A DNA stretch of 64,000 bases from Bondarzewia mesenterica. Lineage: Eukaryota > Basidiomycota > Agaricomycetes > Russulales > Bondarzewiaceae. The stretch lies in contig SGPL01000072.1 in NCBI GenBank assembly GCA_004802705.1, forward strand, positions 23,927-87,926. Reading direction: 5' to 3'. Under the pieces are notes generated by a model, which was given only the letters and a program-made list of their open reading frames with translations, had not been told where the DNA came from and searched no databases. The position numbers and the translations under genes were made by a program. This document shows positions 34,480 to 45,100 of this stretch, piece by piece (position 1 is the stretch's first letter; each line of letters begins with the position of its first letter).

Positions 34480-35026
34480 ATGCGTGTCGTCCTCGCCATC
34501 CTCTCCCTCGTTGCCTCCACCTTCGCCTACCAGATCAACAGGCCCAACGATGAGGAGGGCTGGAAGTCACACGGTCCTATCAGCATCGCCTGGGACCGCG
34601 TCGACACAGACCCAGAGTACTTCACCATCGTTCTCTACAATGACGCACGTAGTTTCCCCCATCATGCCAGGAATCGGTCTTTGACTTACCGTCTATTGCA
34701 TATACAGAAACGGCAGACGTTGCAGACACTTGCGCCCCGCGTCGATGGGAAGATGAAGAAGATCGTCATCTACCCAACTGGTTCTCTCCCCGTTGGCGAG
34801 GGCTTCCAGGTCAACTTCGTCAAGGACCCCGATCACGTTCACACCATCCTCGCACAGTCGAAACGTTTCAAGATCGAACCCTCCAAGTGAGTATGTAGCC
34901 TACAGTTCGTCTGCATGAGTCAGAGCTGATTCGTGCTTTGGCACACACAATAGGGAACACAACTACAAGCGTCTTCTCGGCTCGCTGCCTGGGGTCGGTG
35001 CTCTCGGCAGTCTTGTCCCTGTTTGA
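34480..35026 (+). CDS. Small secreted Kre9/Knh1-domain protein A
   Basis: Three exons (34480-34644, 34708-34886, 34954-35026) give 138 residues. Signal peptide 'MRVVLAILSLVASTFA', then mature 'YQINRPNDEEGW', the start of the Kre9/Knh1 N-terminal domain ('GPISIAWDRVDTDPEYFTIV', 'GEGFQVNFVKDPDHVHTILA'). The family occurs in cell-wall and extracellular proteins; the function of short forms is unknown. There is no Ser/Thr-rich stalk or GPI signal, so it is probably freely secreted. Exon 1 is exactly 165 nt and ends Asn-Asp|, identical to its paralog at 38143. Here the donor at that position is GC (GAC|GCACGT). Using the GT three bases downstream would shift the frame and lose the conserved C-terminal half. 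ATG follows a TATA box by about 100 nt. Confidence 0.82.
34645..34707 (+). other. GC-AG intron in Kre9-like gene A
   Basis: 63-nt intron, donor GAC|GCACGT, acceptor ATACAG. The paralog has a GT donor (GAC|GTTTGT) at the same codon boundary. The competing GT site at 34649 gives a frame with no family similarity downstream. Confidence 0.7.
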
Positions 35027-35466
35027 GTCATGCATCACTCCGGTCTTCTGGGTAGTCGGGGAGATGATACTATATAGGAAAACAAAGCATGCACAATCTA
35101 TACAATCGAAAGCTTATGATATTCAATGGTGGAGCTGTGCGATTGTGCCCGGGATATCTGGTATATTCAAGCCGCGGCAAATCGAACAGTATGCATGAAG
35201 ATCTGATGCATTGGAAACATATACAGATTTAAATACAGTGCGTGAAACGAAGGCCGTGGCATAGTTAGGAAGATACGACGACAAACCCTACCTTGCTGCT
35301 CCTAACCCAATTCAAGGGTTGTATTACCTGACCCGGTCCCATATTGCTGGAACACATCTCGACTTGTACATTCACATCTCACTCGCATATCTGATACAAT
35401 GATGCATTGAGGATAAAGACAAAGAAACGATCCAGACTGATGCGGAAGCTCCTCAGACGAACCCGT
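35027..35466. other. Convergent 3' region
   Basis: About 440 bases between converging stops of the Kre9-like gene A and the LPMO. AT-rich; no gene was seen. Confidence 0.6.
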
Positions 35467-36567
35467 TCACCCCTGCCAGACGGCGGGCCCGGGGATGGTG
35501 TAGTTCGTCTCAGTCTGGTGGGAGTAGATGTCAATGTTGACACCGGGTTGAGACCTGTTTTCGGTAACACATGGTGGGTGCTAGTGAGTAGCGAGGTTTA
35601 GCTGTGGAAGCACAAGCGAACGCACATCGAGTAGGCACCGGGGAACGTGACGAGGTAGCTTGCAGACGGGGTCGCGCTGCCGCTGCCGGTGATGACGAGC
35701 TGGGCGCACTCGGGGTAGAACTGGGGTTGGTTAGAGGTGTGTATGGCGAGGAGCTCGTGGCGAATCATGTAGTTTCCAGGGGCGAGCTCGCTCGGAATCG
35801 TGGAAGTCCAGGAGTTGTTGTTGGCGACGAGCTCACCCATGCCCCAGGTGCCGGTCGTGAGCGTCCCGGAAATTAGGCCGGCTTCGTCAATTTTGAACTG
35901 TAGGAGTAGAGGGGTGGGGGAGGGAAGTTAGAAATGGAATGGATTTGGATTCGGAGCCGAGTCGGGTGTAGGAGGAAGACGGAACGCGTACCCATTCCAG
36001 GATGGAGGTGGTCGCGGACGAGCAGCTACCGCCGCAGTTGGCCATGTAGACCATGACAGGGCCGATGGTGTGGGGCCATTGGCTGAGGTGATTATCAGCA
36101 TTTGTGAGAGCTATCGTTTATTTTATAATGGAGAAGAAGAAGGATACGTACTTCCAGTACGCGGTCACGGAAGAACCAGCCGCGACGGTGGCGGAGAGTT
36201 GTCCGGTGCCGAGAGAGGCGCCGTCGATGTTGCAGGAGAGGGAGCTGTCGGTCGGGTCGGTGATGGGATTGTAAGTGTCCCATTCACGCTGGATGCTGGA
36301 TTGGCCGACGGGGGTGTTGTATGCGAGGAAGCTGTTGTGAGTGAGGGGTCGAAGTGGTGAGTGCACGGGCGGGAGATGGAAGGAAGGAGGAGGGGGGAAG
36401 TTTACCCATTGTAGTATTTGCCTGCGAGGCTGTAGGCGAGGACACCACCGTGGGCTGCGACCTGCCAAACATTGAGAGATCTGTGGGTAGTCTGGAGCAG
36501 GTCCTGGTCAGGTACTTACTTGGGTGGCCCCGAAGGAAAGCGCGGTCAAAAGAGCAGCGGCGAACAT
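35467..36567 (-). CDS. AA9 lytic polysaccharide monooxygenase (GH61)
   Basis: Secreted copper enzyme that oxidatively cleaves cellulose or related glucans. ATG 36567 begins the signal peptide 'MFAAALLTALSFGATQ' + 'VAA', interrupted by an intron. Cleavage before His20 gives mature N-terminus 'HGGVLAYSLAGKYYNG', the His1 of the copper brace. The second copper His is in 'QWPHTIGPVMVY' and the axial Tyr in 'PQFYPECAQLVI'. Cysteines in 'LSCNIDGASLG' and 'MANCGGSCSS' fit the family disulfides. The C-terminus 'IPGPAVWQG' follows the catalytic domain directly, so there is no CBM1 and no anchor. About five exons, TGA at 35469-35467. It sits between two Kre9-like secreted genes and has a TATA box, which suggests substrate-regulated expression. 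Confidence 0.93.
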
Positions 36568-38142
36568 CTCGTAGTACGGCTGCAGTTGAAGTGGATGACG
36601 AGGGAACCCCCCTTGTGATCCTCAGCTCTTTTATACCTTCCAGGGTCGCCAGGGACAAGCAGCGGTTGCATGCTAATTTCGTGATGACTTGGTGGCGCCG
36701 GCGGGCTCGATGTGTATGGGTAAATATGGGTAGAACTTCGGGTTGGTGGATCAAAATCTCTTGTCCAGATGACTGAGGTGGCGGGAGAACTCGCGGATAT
36801 GGATAGCAGTAACCCTCGTTGCGCAGAGGCAGACGCTCCGGGTCGAGGATCCGCGCATCTGAGTGGGCTGATCAGAGGTGAGAGACCGTCACGCGATGCC
36901 TTCTGCTGGTCTCCCAACTCGAGAGTCCTGGTCCGTTGGAGAATTGACGACGGTTCTCGTCGCTTAGAGGCGGAGAAATAGAGTGTCGATTCGGGGCCGC
37001 CGATGCAGATACTTTACAGTCGCCATGTCACGCTGCATTCATCCATGTGGCAAAATTGCTGTATTTTTCAGTTCATGAGAATAGAAATGTCGACAGAATC
37101 GGCATCATCTGCCCCGACGTCGAGACAATGAACCTCAGAGACTGCCTGGCAGTGCACACATCGTTGGATGTCTAAGATCCTCGGGTGAATGAACTTAAGT
37201 ATAGCACTGTGAAATGACCGATATTCGCCTACCGATAGGCAAAGAACGAGCAGCACGCCGGCGGCGGGTGAGAACAGAGTTAGACAGCCGTGTGGGGCAC
37301 AAAGTCCAATCGGATATTCGATGGAGAAAAAACATTAAGACACACCCACATGACTTGACGAAAGGATCCGGAGGCCAAGGCTTTTTGACGCTATGACGAG
37401 TGGGGGAGTAATGCTCAAATCAAATAATCGGGAGAAGATGGGGAACAGTGGATACAACAAATCCCCTGACCTTGGCAACACTAGAGTGCAGAGTGAAATG
37501 GGGAATGCGATACCTTTGGAAGTTTCATTACAGCTGAATCAACCTCTAGGTATGGAAGGGCCACCTTCTAATTGGTGTTAATTTAAAGTGCTGAACAAGT
37601 TAGTCTAACGTTCAAACGACTCAAACTTTGTTAGGAAGTGACCTGAAGTGACTCAGCGGAGGAGAACCCTGATCCTAACCCGAAATTCAGGTTCTCTCTT
37701 TTGCTTCCGCCCACTTCCCCCGTCTTATGGCGAAGCCCCGCCTTGAGACGACGATTCAACTTGAGCCCCAAAATGACTGCTGTCTTCTGGATCCACCGTG
37801 TAAACAGCGCATCCGTGACGAAGCTGACTTCTGCAGCTTTGCAGATGAAAGACAGTGAAAGTGCATACACTAGCTCACTTTGGCAAACTTGACGAGTTCA
37901 TGTAGACTATGATGTCAAGCATCAGTCCCCCTTGCCACTTCGTCTATGTTGCGTGCATCAGAAGGAGGGAAGACGGAAAAGGCAAGGTTGTAGCTGTTTT
38001 GGGCTCTTTCTGTTCGATCCCCATCCCGCCGATGTTGAGGTTGAGGACGGCAACATCGGGAGTACTTAAAGACACTCATCCCCATTTTCGTCCTTCACGC
38101 CAGCAAGTCTAACTTCACACCTATCCTCCATCTCTAGCCAAC
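36568..38142. other. Long divergent intergenic region (LPMO / Kre9-like B)
   Basis: About 1.6 kb between head-to-head start codons of two secreted-protein genes. It should carry both regulatory regions. Open frames such as 37631-37870 (minus) have no supporting motif. I could not assign specific regulator sites beyond the LPMO TATA box. Confidence 0.55.
36628..36635 (-). promoter_or_regulatory. TATA box of the LPMO gene
   Basis: TATAAAAG on the minus strand, 61 nt upstream of the LPMO ATG at 36567. Confidence 0.7.
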
Positions 38143-38778
38143 ATGTATGCCCTCTTGACCATCCTCTCCCTCGCCTCTACTGGCTTAGCCTACCAAATCA
38201 CCTACCCTGGCCCGGGCGTCCACTGGTCATGCACAGGACCGAACCCCATCACCTGGAATGGCTTAGCTACCGACCCAACCTCGTTCGCCGTGGTCCTCGT
38301 CAACGACGTTTGTCTCTTTCTAAAACTCTCCCTCCTGATCTCTTTTCAACAGTAATATATGCAGAAATACGGAACCGCCGACGTATGCGCGCCCCTCCTC
38401 TACGGCTACACAGGTCAGGGCGCTATCTACCCGCCCTATGGCCGCGCGCAGTTCATCCCGGGGGACGGTTACCATCTCAACATCGTTCAGGACTATTCTC
38501 ACCCTGAGATCATCCTTGCCCAGTCGGCCATGTTCTCGATCGACCAGTGCAACGCTTACCCTCCCCCTGTGCACCAACCCTCTGCTCATCCGCCGCCGCC
38601 GCCGCCGCCGCCCCCTCCGCCTGCTTTCTCTGCCCTTCCACATATACCGTGCGTCTTTCTTATCAGTTTTTCGTCTGTGTCTTACACGCTGAGATTTTTT
38701 TTTTTTTGCTCAAACAGACCTCAAATTCCTGAACCAAGCCAGTTGATGCATGAACTTGGTGACGCTGTCGCCCGATAG
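38143..38778 (+). CDS. Small secreted Kre9/Knh1-domain protein B, polyproline tail
   Basis: Three exons (38143-38307, 38365-38648, 38718-38778) give 169 residues. Signal peptide 'MYALLTILSLASTGLA', mature start 'YQITYPGPGVHWSC', then 'GPNPITWNGLATDPTSFAVV' and 'GDGYHLNIVQDYSHPEIILA', matching the Kre9/Knh1 N-terminal domain and paralog A. Unlike A it has a C-terminal extension with a run of 11 prolines, encoded mostly by a CCG repeat, and a short tail 'PEPSQLMHELGDAVAR'. No GPI signal was seen. The intron after 'VLVND' is at the same codon boundary as in paralog A, but with a normal GT donor. Probably secreted to wall or medium; molecular role unknown. Confidence 0.82.
38590..38612 (+). repeat. 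CCG trinucleotide repeat
   Basis: Seven CCG units plus a partial one within coding sequence, giving a polyproline run in Kre9-like protein B. Such tracts can vary in length between strains. Confidence 0.9.
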
Positions 38779-39205
38779 ATGATTGCGCGAAATGTCAGTT
38801 TGAGGCAACTGGGCCATGAACTGGCTTGAGCACCATACATGGACATATTACATCTTTCCTACCTTTGATGTACACACCGTAATGTATTTTTATCACAGAT
38901 TCTACTTCCAATATTGGACATTGGGTTGCGTTGCTCGGCGATGTCACTCTCTTGGGGTCTTGAGGATTTGGGGGTTACAAGAAGCCTCGTGCGCAACTCG
39001 TGTACAAGAAGAATCTGAATGCAACAAGATCATACTCGAGAGCCCGCGGTGTCAGTGTACGTGATACATGAAAAAAGAAAATGCCGAATAATACAATGCT
39101 AGAGATGCGATCACGATATGCAACAAGATGGGAACGAAACTCACCCTTCGCGACCCCACGAATTTGTGTAGATATCCAAAGGGTCGCGACCCGGTGAAAA
39201 AATGA
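38779..39205. other. Convergent 3' region
   Basis: About 430 bases between converging stops; no gene was seen. Confidence 0.6.
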
Positions 39206-40735
39206 TTAGCTGAGACTCAATCCCCCAACGGCGTCCCCAGCACCGTCGATCTCCTTTTCCTCACCTTCGGGCCGTCTCCTGCTGAGATTCAGGGGCCGCG
39301 TGATGGGACTTGCGAGACTCATCGACGAGCGCATTGTCGGGCTGGACGCGACGCTCATGGGTCTTTCGAGGCGCGAGAGCCCGTTCATGGTGGGCGACGA
39401 AGTGACGGATGGGCCGGCGGAGACGGGGATGGGAATAGGGCCGCGGGAGGACGAGGCTGAGGTGCGGGGTATATAGATGGGCGAGAGGGAGGAGTGGGTT
39501 TCGCGCAGGAGAGAGACGGAGGGGGAGACTGCGCGACGTTTTGATGCTGTTGGGTATGGGTCGAAGCGGTCGTCGTCTGGCACGGAAAAGTCAAAAAGAA
39601 AGGAAGAGTTTAGGCGGTCCATGAATTAATACGGGATGGAAGAGGGATGCATACATTTGCGTTTGTTCGTGCGGACTGCGGACGCTGTTGGAGGTGGTGT
39701 GTACCGCCATTGATGAGCTGCTGGAGTAGAGATTGACGGTGAGCCGAATGTCGATGAGGGCTGACCGCGATAAGATATCATAAGTCTGAAGAACTGATGT
39801 GCAGGAATATTGCATGTGCTCACCACATCCACATCCATGGCCGTGATACCGCCCGGGCTGTCAATAGTGGCATCGTCTCCATTCACGCTGCCATTCACAC
39901 TCTGCGGCGCCGGAGTGCGAGGTTTGCTGATACTGATGGGTTCACTAGTTGGAGGAGCGAACGCGAAAGTGAAATCCCCATCGTCGCCGTCGTCGCTCGG
40001 CGTCTCTTCTCTCTGCGATTCGTCTCCCACCTCTTCGGGATAACGGCCGCGATCGGAAGGTGCGCGCGGCGTGCGGGGCTGCATGGGGAGCTCGGAGAAG
40101 GAAGCGACGAGGCGTTGGAATTGAGCCTCTGACTTGACTTCGTTTTCATTCGCGCGGGATTCTGTGACGAGATCGAGGATGCGCGGGAGCTTGGGTTGCT
40201 GGAAAGGTGTGTGAACAGAGCTGACAGGTGCGAGCGGGGACGGGAATTTACGTACGGGATGGGAGAGACGACGGACTGGGGGCGGACGCTCTGGTGGCTC
40301 GCTCATCGCGTCCATGCTCTGCGAGGAGGAATTGCGCGGGGGCGTCCGTGGATGACTGGTCTTCATCATGTTGCCATCGCTGTCGTTCTCGGTATCTTTC
40401 TCGCTCCGCGAGCCCGGCAAGGGCGGCGTGGTATTTTCTGAGCTGGACGGCGAACTGTCGGTCCACATGCGGTCCTTGTCACGCTCGTTGGCGGTGCCTT
40501 CGACGTTGGATCGCGTCAGGGGATACGTAAAGGATGTCGTGAGCGGGCTGCTGAGTCGAGAATCTGAGTTATGCTTGGGAGCGAGCACGCTGGGACGGCG
40601 GAAACGGAAGAGGAGCGGGTTAAATTCGTCGATGGATTGGATTGAGGTACTAGATAAGGGAGACGAGGAAGATGGAAGGGCAAAGTCGGATGATGTTGCA
40701 GGGAGAAAGGGTCTGTTCGATGTTTTGTTGGGCAT
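39206..40735 (-). CDS. Disordered Ser/Pro-rich protein, unknown function
   Basis: Three exons: about 40735-39830, one ending near 39655, and a last one of about 39580-39206. The first intron is 63 nt and the frame stays open across it. ATG 40735 gives 'MPNKTSNRPFLPATSSDFAL'; an open frame further upstream has no ATG. Segments that look conserved-type are 'FNPLLFRFRRPSVLAPKHNS', 'LVASFSELPMQPRTPRAPSD', 'DGDFTFAFAPPTSEP' and, after the second intron, 'DDRFDPYPTASKRRAVSPSV'. The second junction joins Lys-Arg-Lys-Tyr to DDRF (phase 1). Basic 'KRRAVSP' and many Ser-Pro sites suggest a nuclear, kinase-regulated protein, but that is only a guess. No domain was recognised. Confidence 0.72.
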
Positions 40736-42166
40736 GGCTTGAGCCGCGAGTTGATCATGAAGGTGGGAGTCTCTTGAGGGAGAGGGCAACGGATGCTGGT
40801 GCCAGGCTCCGATATTGAATATTGAGCGCTTGAGCTCCAATATAATATTGCCCTTTTCGACAACTATACCCGCAGCATCTCAATGCGTCTCAGTGCAGGA
40901 TCTCCTTGGAATTGAACAGTTCTCATGTATCTTTAGAGTCGCACGCCCTGGGTCATCTGCCGGCTGAGTACTGCCTCTTGCCTAGAAACATTATTCTGCC
41001 TCCTCTTGCGCGAACAGGCATCTGTCCTCTATGTAAGTACTCAAATTTTCCTACGTTTCTCTAATCTTGAGCTAGCCGCTCATTGCAAGGCATTTCTTCA
41101 TCGTGTCATCTTATAATCAGGAGACGGGGATGCGTTGAACATTTGAACCCTGACTGTCGGATCTCCATTTGCTCTATTAATATTCCATCATGCATATGCT
41201 GGACTTCCACTTGATGCAGCACTGTCAAGCGTGTTTGCTAACGTTGAAAGGTATGTTCTTTACGGTCGACATTTCGGCGTGACTTGACGCTCGGTGATTT
41301 GACACGGCCCACGTCGACGACTCTATCCCCGTCGGGATGTTCATCGTCTACAGTGTCATCCAAAAATCAACGGTAAAATTTCAGAGGTTTGTATGACCGT
41401 TCGGTCAACAGACGGGGATCTTCACGTCGTCACTTCTATCCAAGTCTCTGGAACTTTATGCTGCTAAACGTTCTCGCGACTGACAGTCTTAGGAACTTCA
41501 CATGATGCTGCCATCAACCTGTCTTTTTCGCTTCATCTGCACCCGGTTGGTGACTTACCTTTTCACCGTCAGAGCCTTCCAATGGCGCTGGGTCAGTTCC
41601 GCGTCGCATACCAGCATGTAATTTGTCGTGTACTCACCGGTTTTTTTTAATCATTTGCAGATCCGACTCCTGTCTTCCGTTCTTCCCTGGAGGCTCACCT
41701 GTAACCATATGCTTCCCTACCTTCGGTATTGCCTTACCCTACTCACATCTCGTCAGCACATTCGCTGAATGATTCAGACATCTTCAATCCAATTGCATCG
41801 TCTGGTTTTCCCCAAGTGCAGTCGATGTTTCGAACTCCACTTTCGGGACGTTTCATCTCCATGAGGCGCACCACGTCCGTGTGATTTCTCGATATCCTGG
41901 TTGCTCAGCGACGAGGCAACCATGCGTAATGCAGCCCTTGAAGAACGATTTGCTTGTTCAGCCCATTTGGCAGGCTCCGGGTGCAGTTGTGGTTTACATT
42001 CCTGCTTGATCATCGTAAGCATCACAGCCTGACAAGTAAAGACACTTCGATGTGATTCGTGTGTAAGAGCATTAGTAACAACCTTCGCTGCAACTATGAT
42101 ACATTTACAATCTTCTCCCAATCTCCACGATGGATGTTGGAGATGAATAACACTGAATAAAAAGTA
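40736..42166. other. Gene-poor 1.4-kb stretch
   Basis: No convincing gene. The longest frame (41774-42121 minus) has no recognisable motif or exon partners. Plus-strand GTAAGT at 41033 looks like a splice donor, so a non-coding or 5'-UTR transcript is possible, but nothing more can be said. Confidence 0.5.
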
Positions 42167-42935
42167 TCACACGCCAGCCTTGACGAGGTCATACACGGCC
42201 TTTCCTGAGGAGGCGACCAAGGCTGTCCGGAATGTCAGTTGCAGAACTGGATGCAATCACATATTCGCTCACCGATTAAGGCAAAGCTACCAAATCCACC
42301 GCGCTGACGCTGATTATGTCCAGAAAGTGATTATTAGCATGTTCCCATGTCTCACACGTCGTGCGTACCTTTTTGGTGTCACCAGTAGCATAGCCTAAGG
42401 TGTAGAAGACGCGAGAGAACGCCCAGATACCACAAGCGGCCGCAGCGAACTTGGGGTATTTCAGAGACGTGATAAGCGTCCTAAAGCTCTGTGAGTGTTC
42501 AGTAAAGGGAAGAAAGCAGTGGAAGCTAACGTAGTCAAGATGACAGGCATGTTTTCCAGGGTATTCTGGTGTGCACCTTCACCAGACGACATCAGTACGC
42601 GGGAGGAACAGAAAGTACAGGATGACTCACGTTGCTTGCAGTTGAACTTCAATGCCTCTGTGGAGGCTTCCTGCTCAGCCTTATCCGCATACACTGAAAA
42701 AAAAGAGTTAGGAAGACGGTGGTAACAAGCTAGTGAGAGAACTTACTTTGTGGGTACAGGATTTTAGCAGCCTTCCTGCCTCTCCCGACGAGGATTGTCT
42801 GCCAGGCCAAGAGAACCGTCGTGGAGAGCAGGGCTGCTGCGACATAGGACGTTCTGTGAAGGGCACAACATGAGTGGTCGTGCTAGAAAAGGAAGAAGCT
42901 AGCACTTGCCCTTCTGGGACGGTGATGGTGCTCAT
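42167..42935 (-). CDS. MAPEG-family microsomal glutathione transferase (MGST3-like)
   Basis: Small integral membrane enzyme of glutathione and lipid-peroxide metabolism, with four predicted helices. ATG 42935 starts 'MSTITVPEG', then 'SYVAAALLSTTVLLAWQTIL' (helix 1), 'GRKAAKILYPQ', 'MYADKAEQEASTEALKFNC' and 'RAHQNTLENMPVILTTTLIT'. That last stretch holds the MAPEG motif with Arg, Asn and Glu, continuing into helix 2. 'GIWAFSRVFYTLGYATGD' is the Arg/Tyr-containing helix 3 region, and 'SSGKAVYDLVKAGV' ends the protein (TGA 42169-42167). About seven short exons give roughly 160 residues. The first intron (42909-42854) must be GC-AG to keep the frame. A TATA box lies 46 nt upstream, and RRB1 is transcribed from the other side of the 274-bp gap. 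Confidence 0.86.
42854..42909 (-). other. GC-AG intron in the MAPEG gene
   Basis: 56-nt intron, donor GG|GCAAGT and acceptor TTCACAG. It joins 'VPEG' to 'TSYVAAALL' in phase 2. The GT three bases downstream would give phase 0 and the wrong frame. Confidence 0.82.
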
Positions 42936-42980
42936 TTTACTTTGCGATTGCGTGCGATTGTCACTGTCCAGGGACTTTGG

Positions 42981-42990
42981 CCTTTATATA
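42981..42990 (-). promoter_or_regulatory. TATA box of the MAPEG gene
   Basis: TATATAAAGG on the minus strand, 46 nt upstream of ATG 42935, inside the region shared with RRB1. Confidence 0.65.
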
Positions 42991-43209
42991 GGCATTCGGG
43001 CTTGATTCGGCAGCTGCGCGAAGAGAGGAGGCGCCGACGTCGAACGTGATAGAACCCTCACGACGCGACGCGCGTTTCGGCCAAGTCCGTACGCGTCACC
43101 AATGGCAACAACGTGATCACAATTTGTAATTCACTTTTCTCACGTGGTCATCTGTAGATTGACGCGTTTAGATTTTTAGATCTCTCCATTCGAGTTTTCT
43201 GTCCGAGCC

Positions 43210-44911
43210 ATGTCAAAACGCGCAGGTGCTGATCTTCCCTCCTCATCAGCCAAGGCGAGCCGCACCGGGCTGGCTCGCGAGAGCGCCGTCCAGAACGATG
43301 AGATGGGCGAGTTTGAGGATGCTTGGGAGGATGAGATCGAAGATGATGAGGTCGGCGAGGAAGGGGCTGAGGATGGTATGTCTTCTCTCTTCGAACAGCC
43401 GTTTATGCAACTCGTGCGACTAGGCTTGCAGGAATGGACTTGGACGAGGTTATGCCTGCGATTGAAGAGTCCGAAGAGAAAGCACCAGCACCCGATGTGT
43501 TCATTCCCGGCGTTCATCAGCTGGGCAAGGATGAGATTCTTGAGCCGGACGATTCTGTCTATATCATTCGACACTCGATGAAAGTCAATTGGTCTTGTCT
43601 GTCGTTTGATGTGCTGCGGGATAATTTAGGCGACCAGCGGCAGCGATACCCTGCGACGGCCTACATTGTCGCGGGCACGCAGGCCGATGTCGCAAAAAAT
43701 AACGAGCTGTCAGTATGTAAAATGAGCTCGTTGCATCGGACACAAAAAGATAGCGGTGAGTGATTATCTTTGTTGTTGACCATGCGATCCAGTTGGATGA
43801 CCAATTCCTACAGACAGCGAGGACGAGGACGACGAAAACGACGAAGATAATTTAGATGAGGATGCCATCCTCGAATTTCGCTCTATACCCCACTTGGGCG
43901 GCGTGAATCGCGTCCGCGCGCAACCTCTCCCACCATCTCAACCTCTTCCCCCTGCCTCCCAACCTTACCATGTTGCGACTTGGGCCGAAACCGGCAAAGT
44001 ACACATCTGGGATGTCCGGCCGCTCATCGAGGCCCTCGAGGTCCCAGGATACACCTACGACAAGTCGCGCACCCAATCTCCCGTCTTTACCATCAACACG
44101 CACGGGCGCGCAGAGGGCTTCGCGATGGACTGGGCTTCGTCTGGGGGTGTAACTCCTTCGGGCCTACGCTTGCTCACAGGCGACATTCACTCGAAAATTT
44201 ATCTGACAACGTCCACGCCGTCAGGATTCAACACACTTACGACCCCCTTCACTTCACATACGTCCAGTGTTGAGGACATTCAATGGAGCCCGTCTGAACC
44301 GACTGTATTTGCGTCGTGCTCGGCGGATCAGAGCGTGAAGGTCTGGGATGTGCGGAGCAGGGGAAGACAGAGCGTTGCGGGGATAGACACGGCACACGAA
44401 AGTGACGTCAATGTCATCAGTTGGAACCGGAGTACGTCCTACCTGCTGTTAAGCGGTGGGGATGAGGGTGGAATCAAGGTGTGGGATTTGCGAAATGTGA
44501 AAAAGCGGGGGTAAGTGTTTTTTCTTTTCTTTTCAACGCGGGGAAATTTTTCGTTAATTGACGATCCATTATAGCACGTCCGCACCAGACCCGACGCCCG
44601 TAGCGTTCTTCAACTGGCACAAGGGCGCTATCACCTCGATCGAATGGCATCCCACCGAAGACTCGATATTTGCGGCTTCAGGCGCAGACGATCAGGTCAC
44701 GCTTTGGGACCTCGCGGTTGAGCAGGACGACGACGAGACGGGTGCGATGGATGACACGCCCGAAGGCGGTCGGGACGTTCCTCCGCAACTTCTCTTCGTC
44801 CATCAAGGACAGGAGGACGTGAAAGAGGTGCATTGGCACCCTCAGATGCCGGGCACCGTCATCAGCACTGCGCTGGATGGATTCAATATCTTCAAAACCA
44901 TATCTATATGA
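43210..44911 (+). CDS. RRB1: WD40 ribosome assembly chaperone RRB1 (GRWD1)
   Basis: Nuclear chaperone of ribosomal protein L3 in large-subunit assembly. Four exons (43210-43375, 43432-43755, 43814-44510, 44575-44911) give 507 residues. The N-terminus '[18 protein letters not shown]' leads into an acidic stretch ('[14 protein letters not shown]') and '[20 protein letters not shown]', the CAF1C/histone-binding-type helix that precedes the propeller. A second acidic insert is '[17 protein letters not shown]'. WD repeats follow, e.g. '[15 protein letters not shown]', '[20 protein letters not shown]', '[10 protein letters not shown]', '[20 protein letters not shown]' and '[20 protein letters not shown]'. 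It ends '[11 protein letters not shown]', matching the family C-terminus. Confidence 0.92.
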
Positions 44912-45100
44912 TCGCAATCGTGTGCTGTTTTATCGTTTATTCTAGTGAATGCTTGGTCATTATTATACGGTGGTTTGTGGTACATTAGTGGACATGACAA
45001 GGAATACGAAAGCACGGTATGTCTAGCGGACTCATCAATAGAGACCGATAACGTTGTGGCCCTTTGGCGAACGGACCTGGATCAGAAACCAGTCGTAATA

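Noticed and set aside
34645..34760. A frameshift (extra C in the CCCC run) to explain the Kre9-like gene A
   Set aside because: A GC-AG intron at the codon boundary used by its paralog restores the frame without an indel, and exon 1 lengths then match exactly (165 nt).
36354..36776. 140-codon plus-strand open frame
   Set aside because: It is antisense to the LPMO first exons, lacks motifs, and reflects high GC and codon bias of the LPMO.
41774..42121. 115-codon minus-strand frame
   Set aside because: No motif or neighbour exon, and composition is not coding-like compared with adjacent genes.
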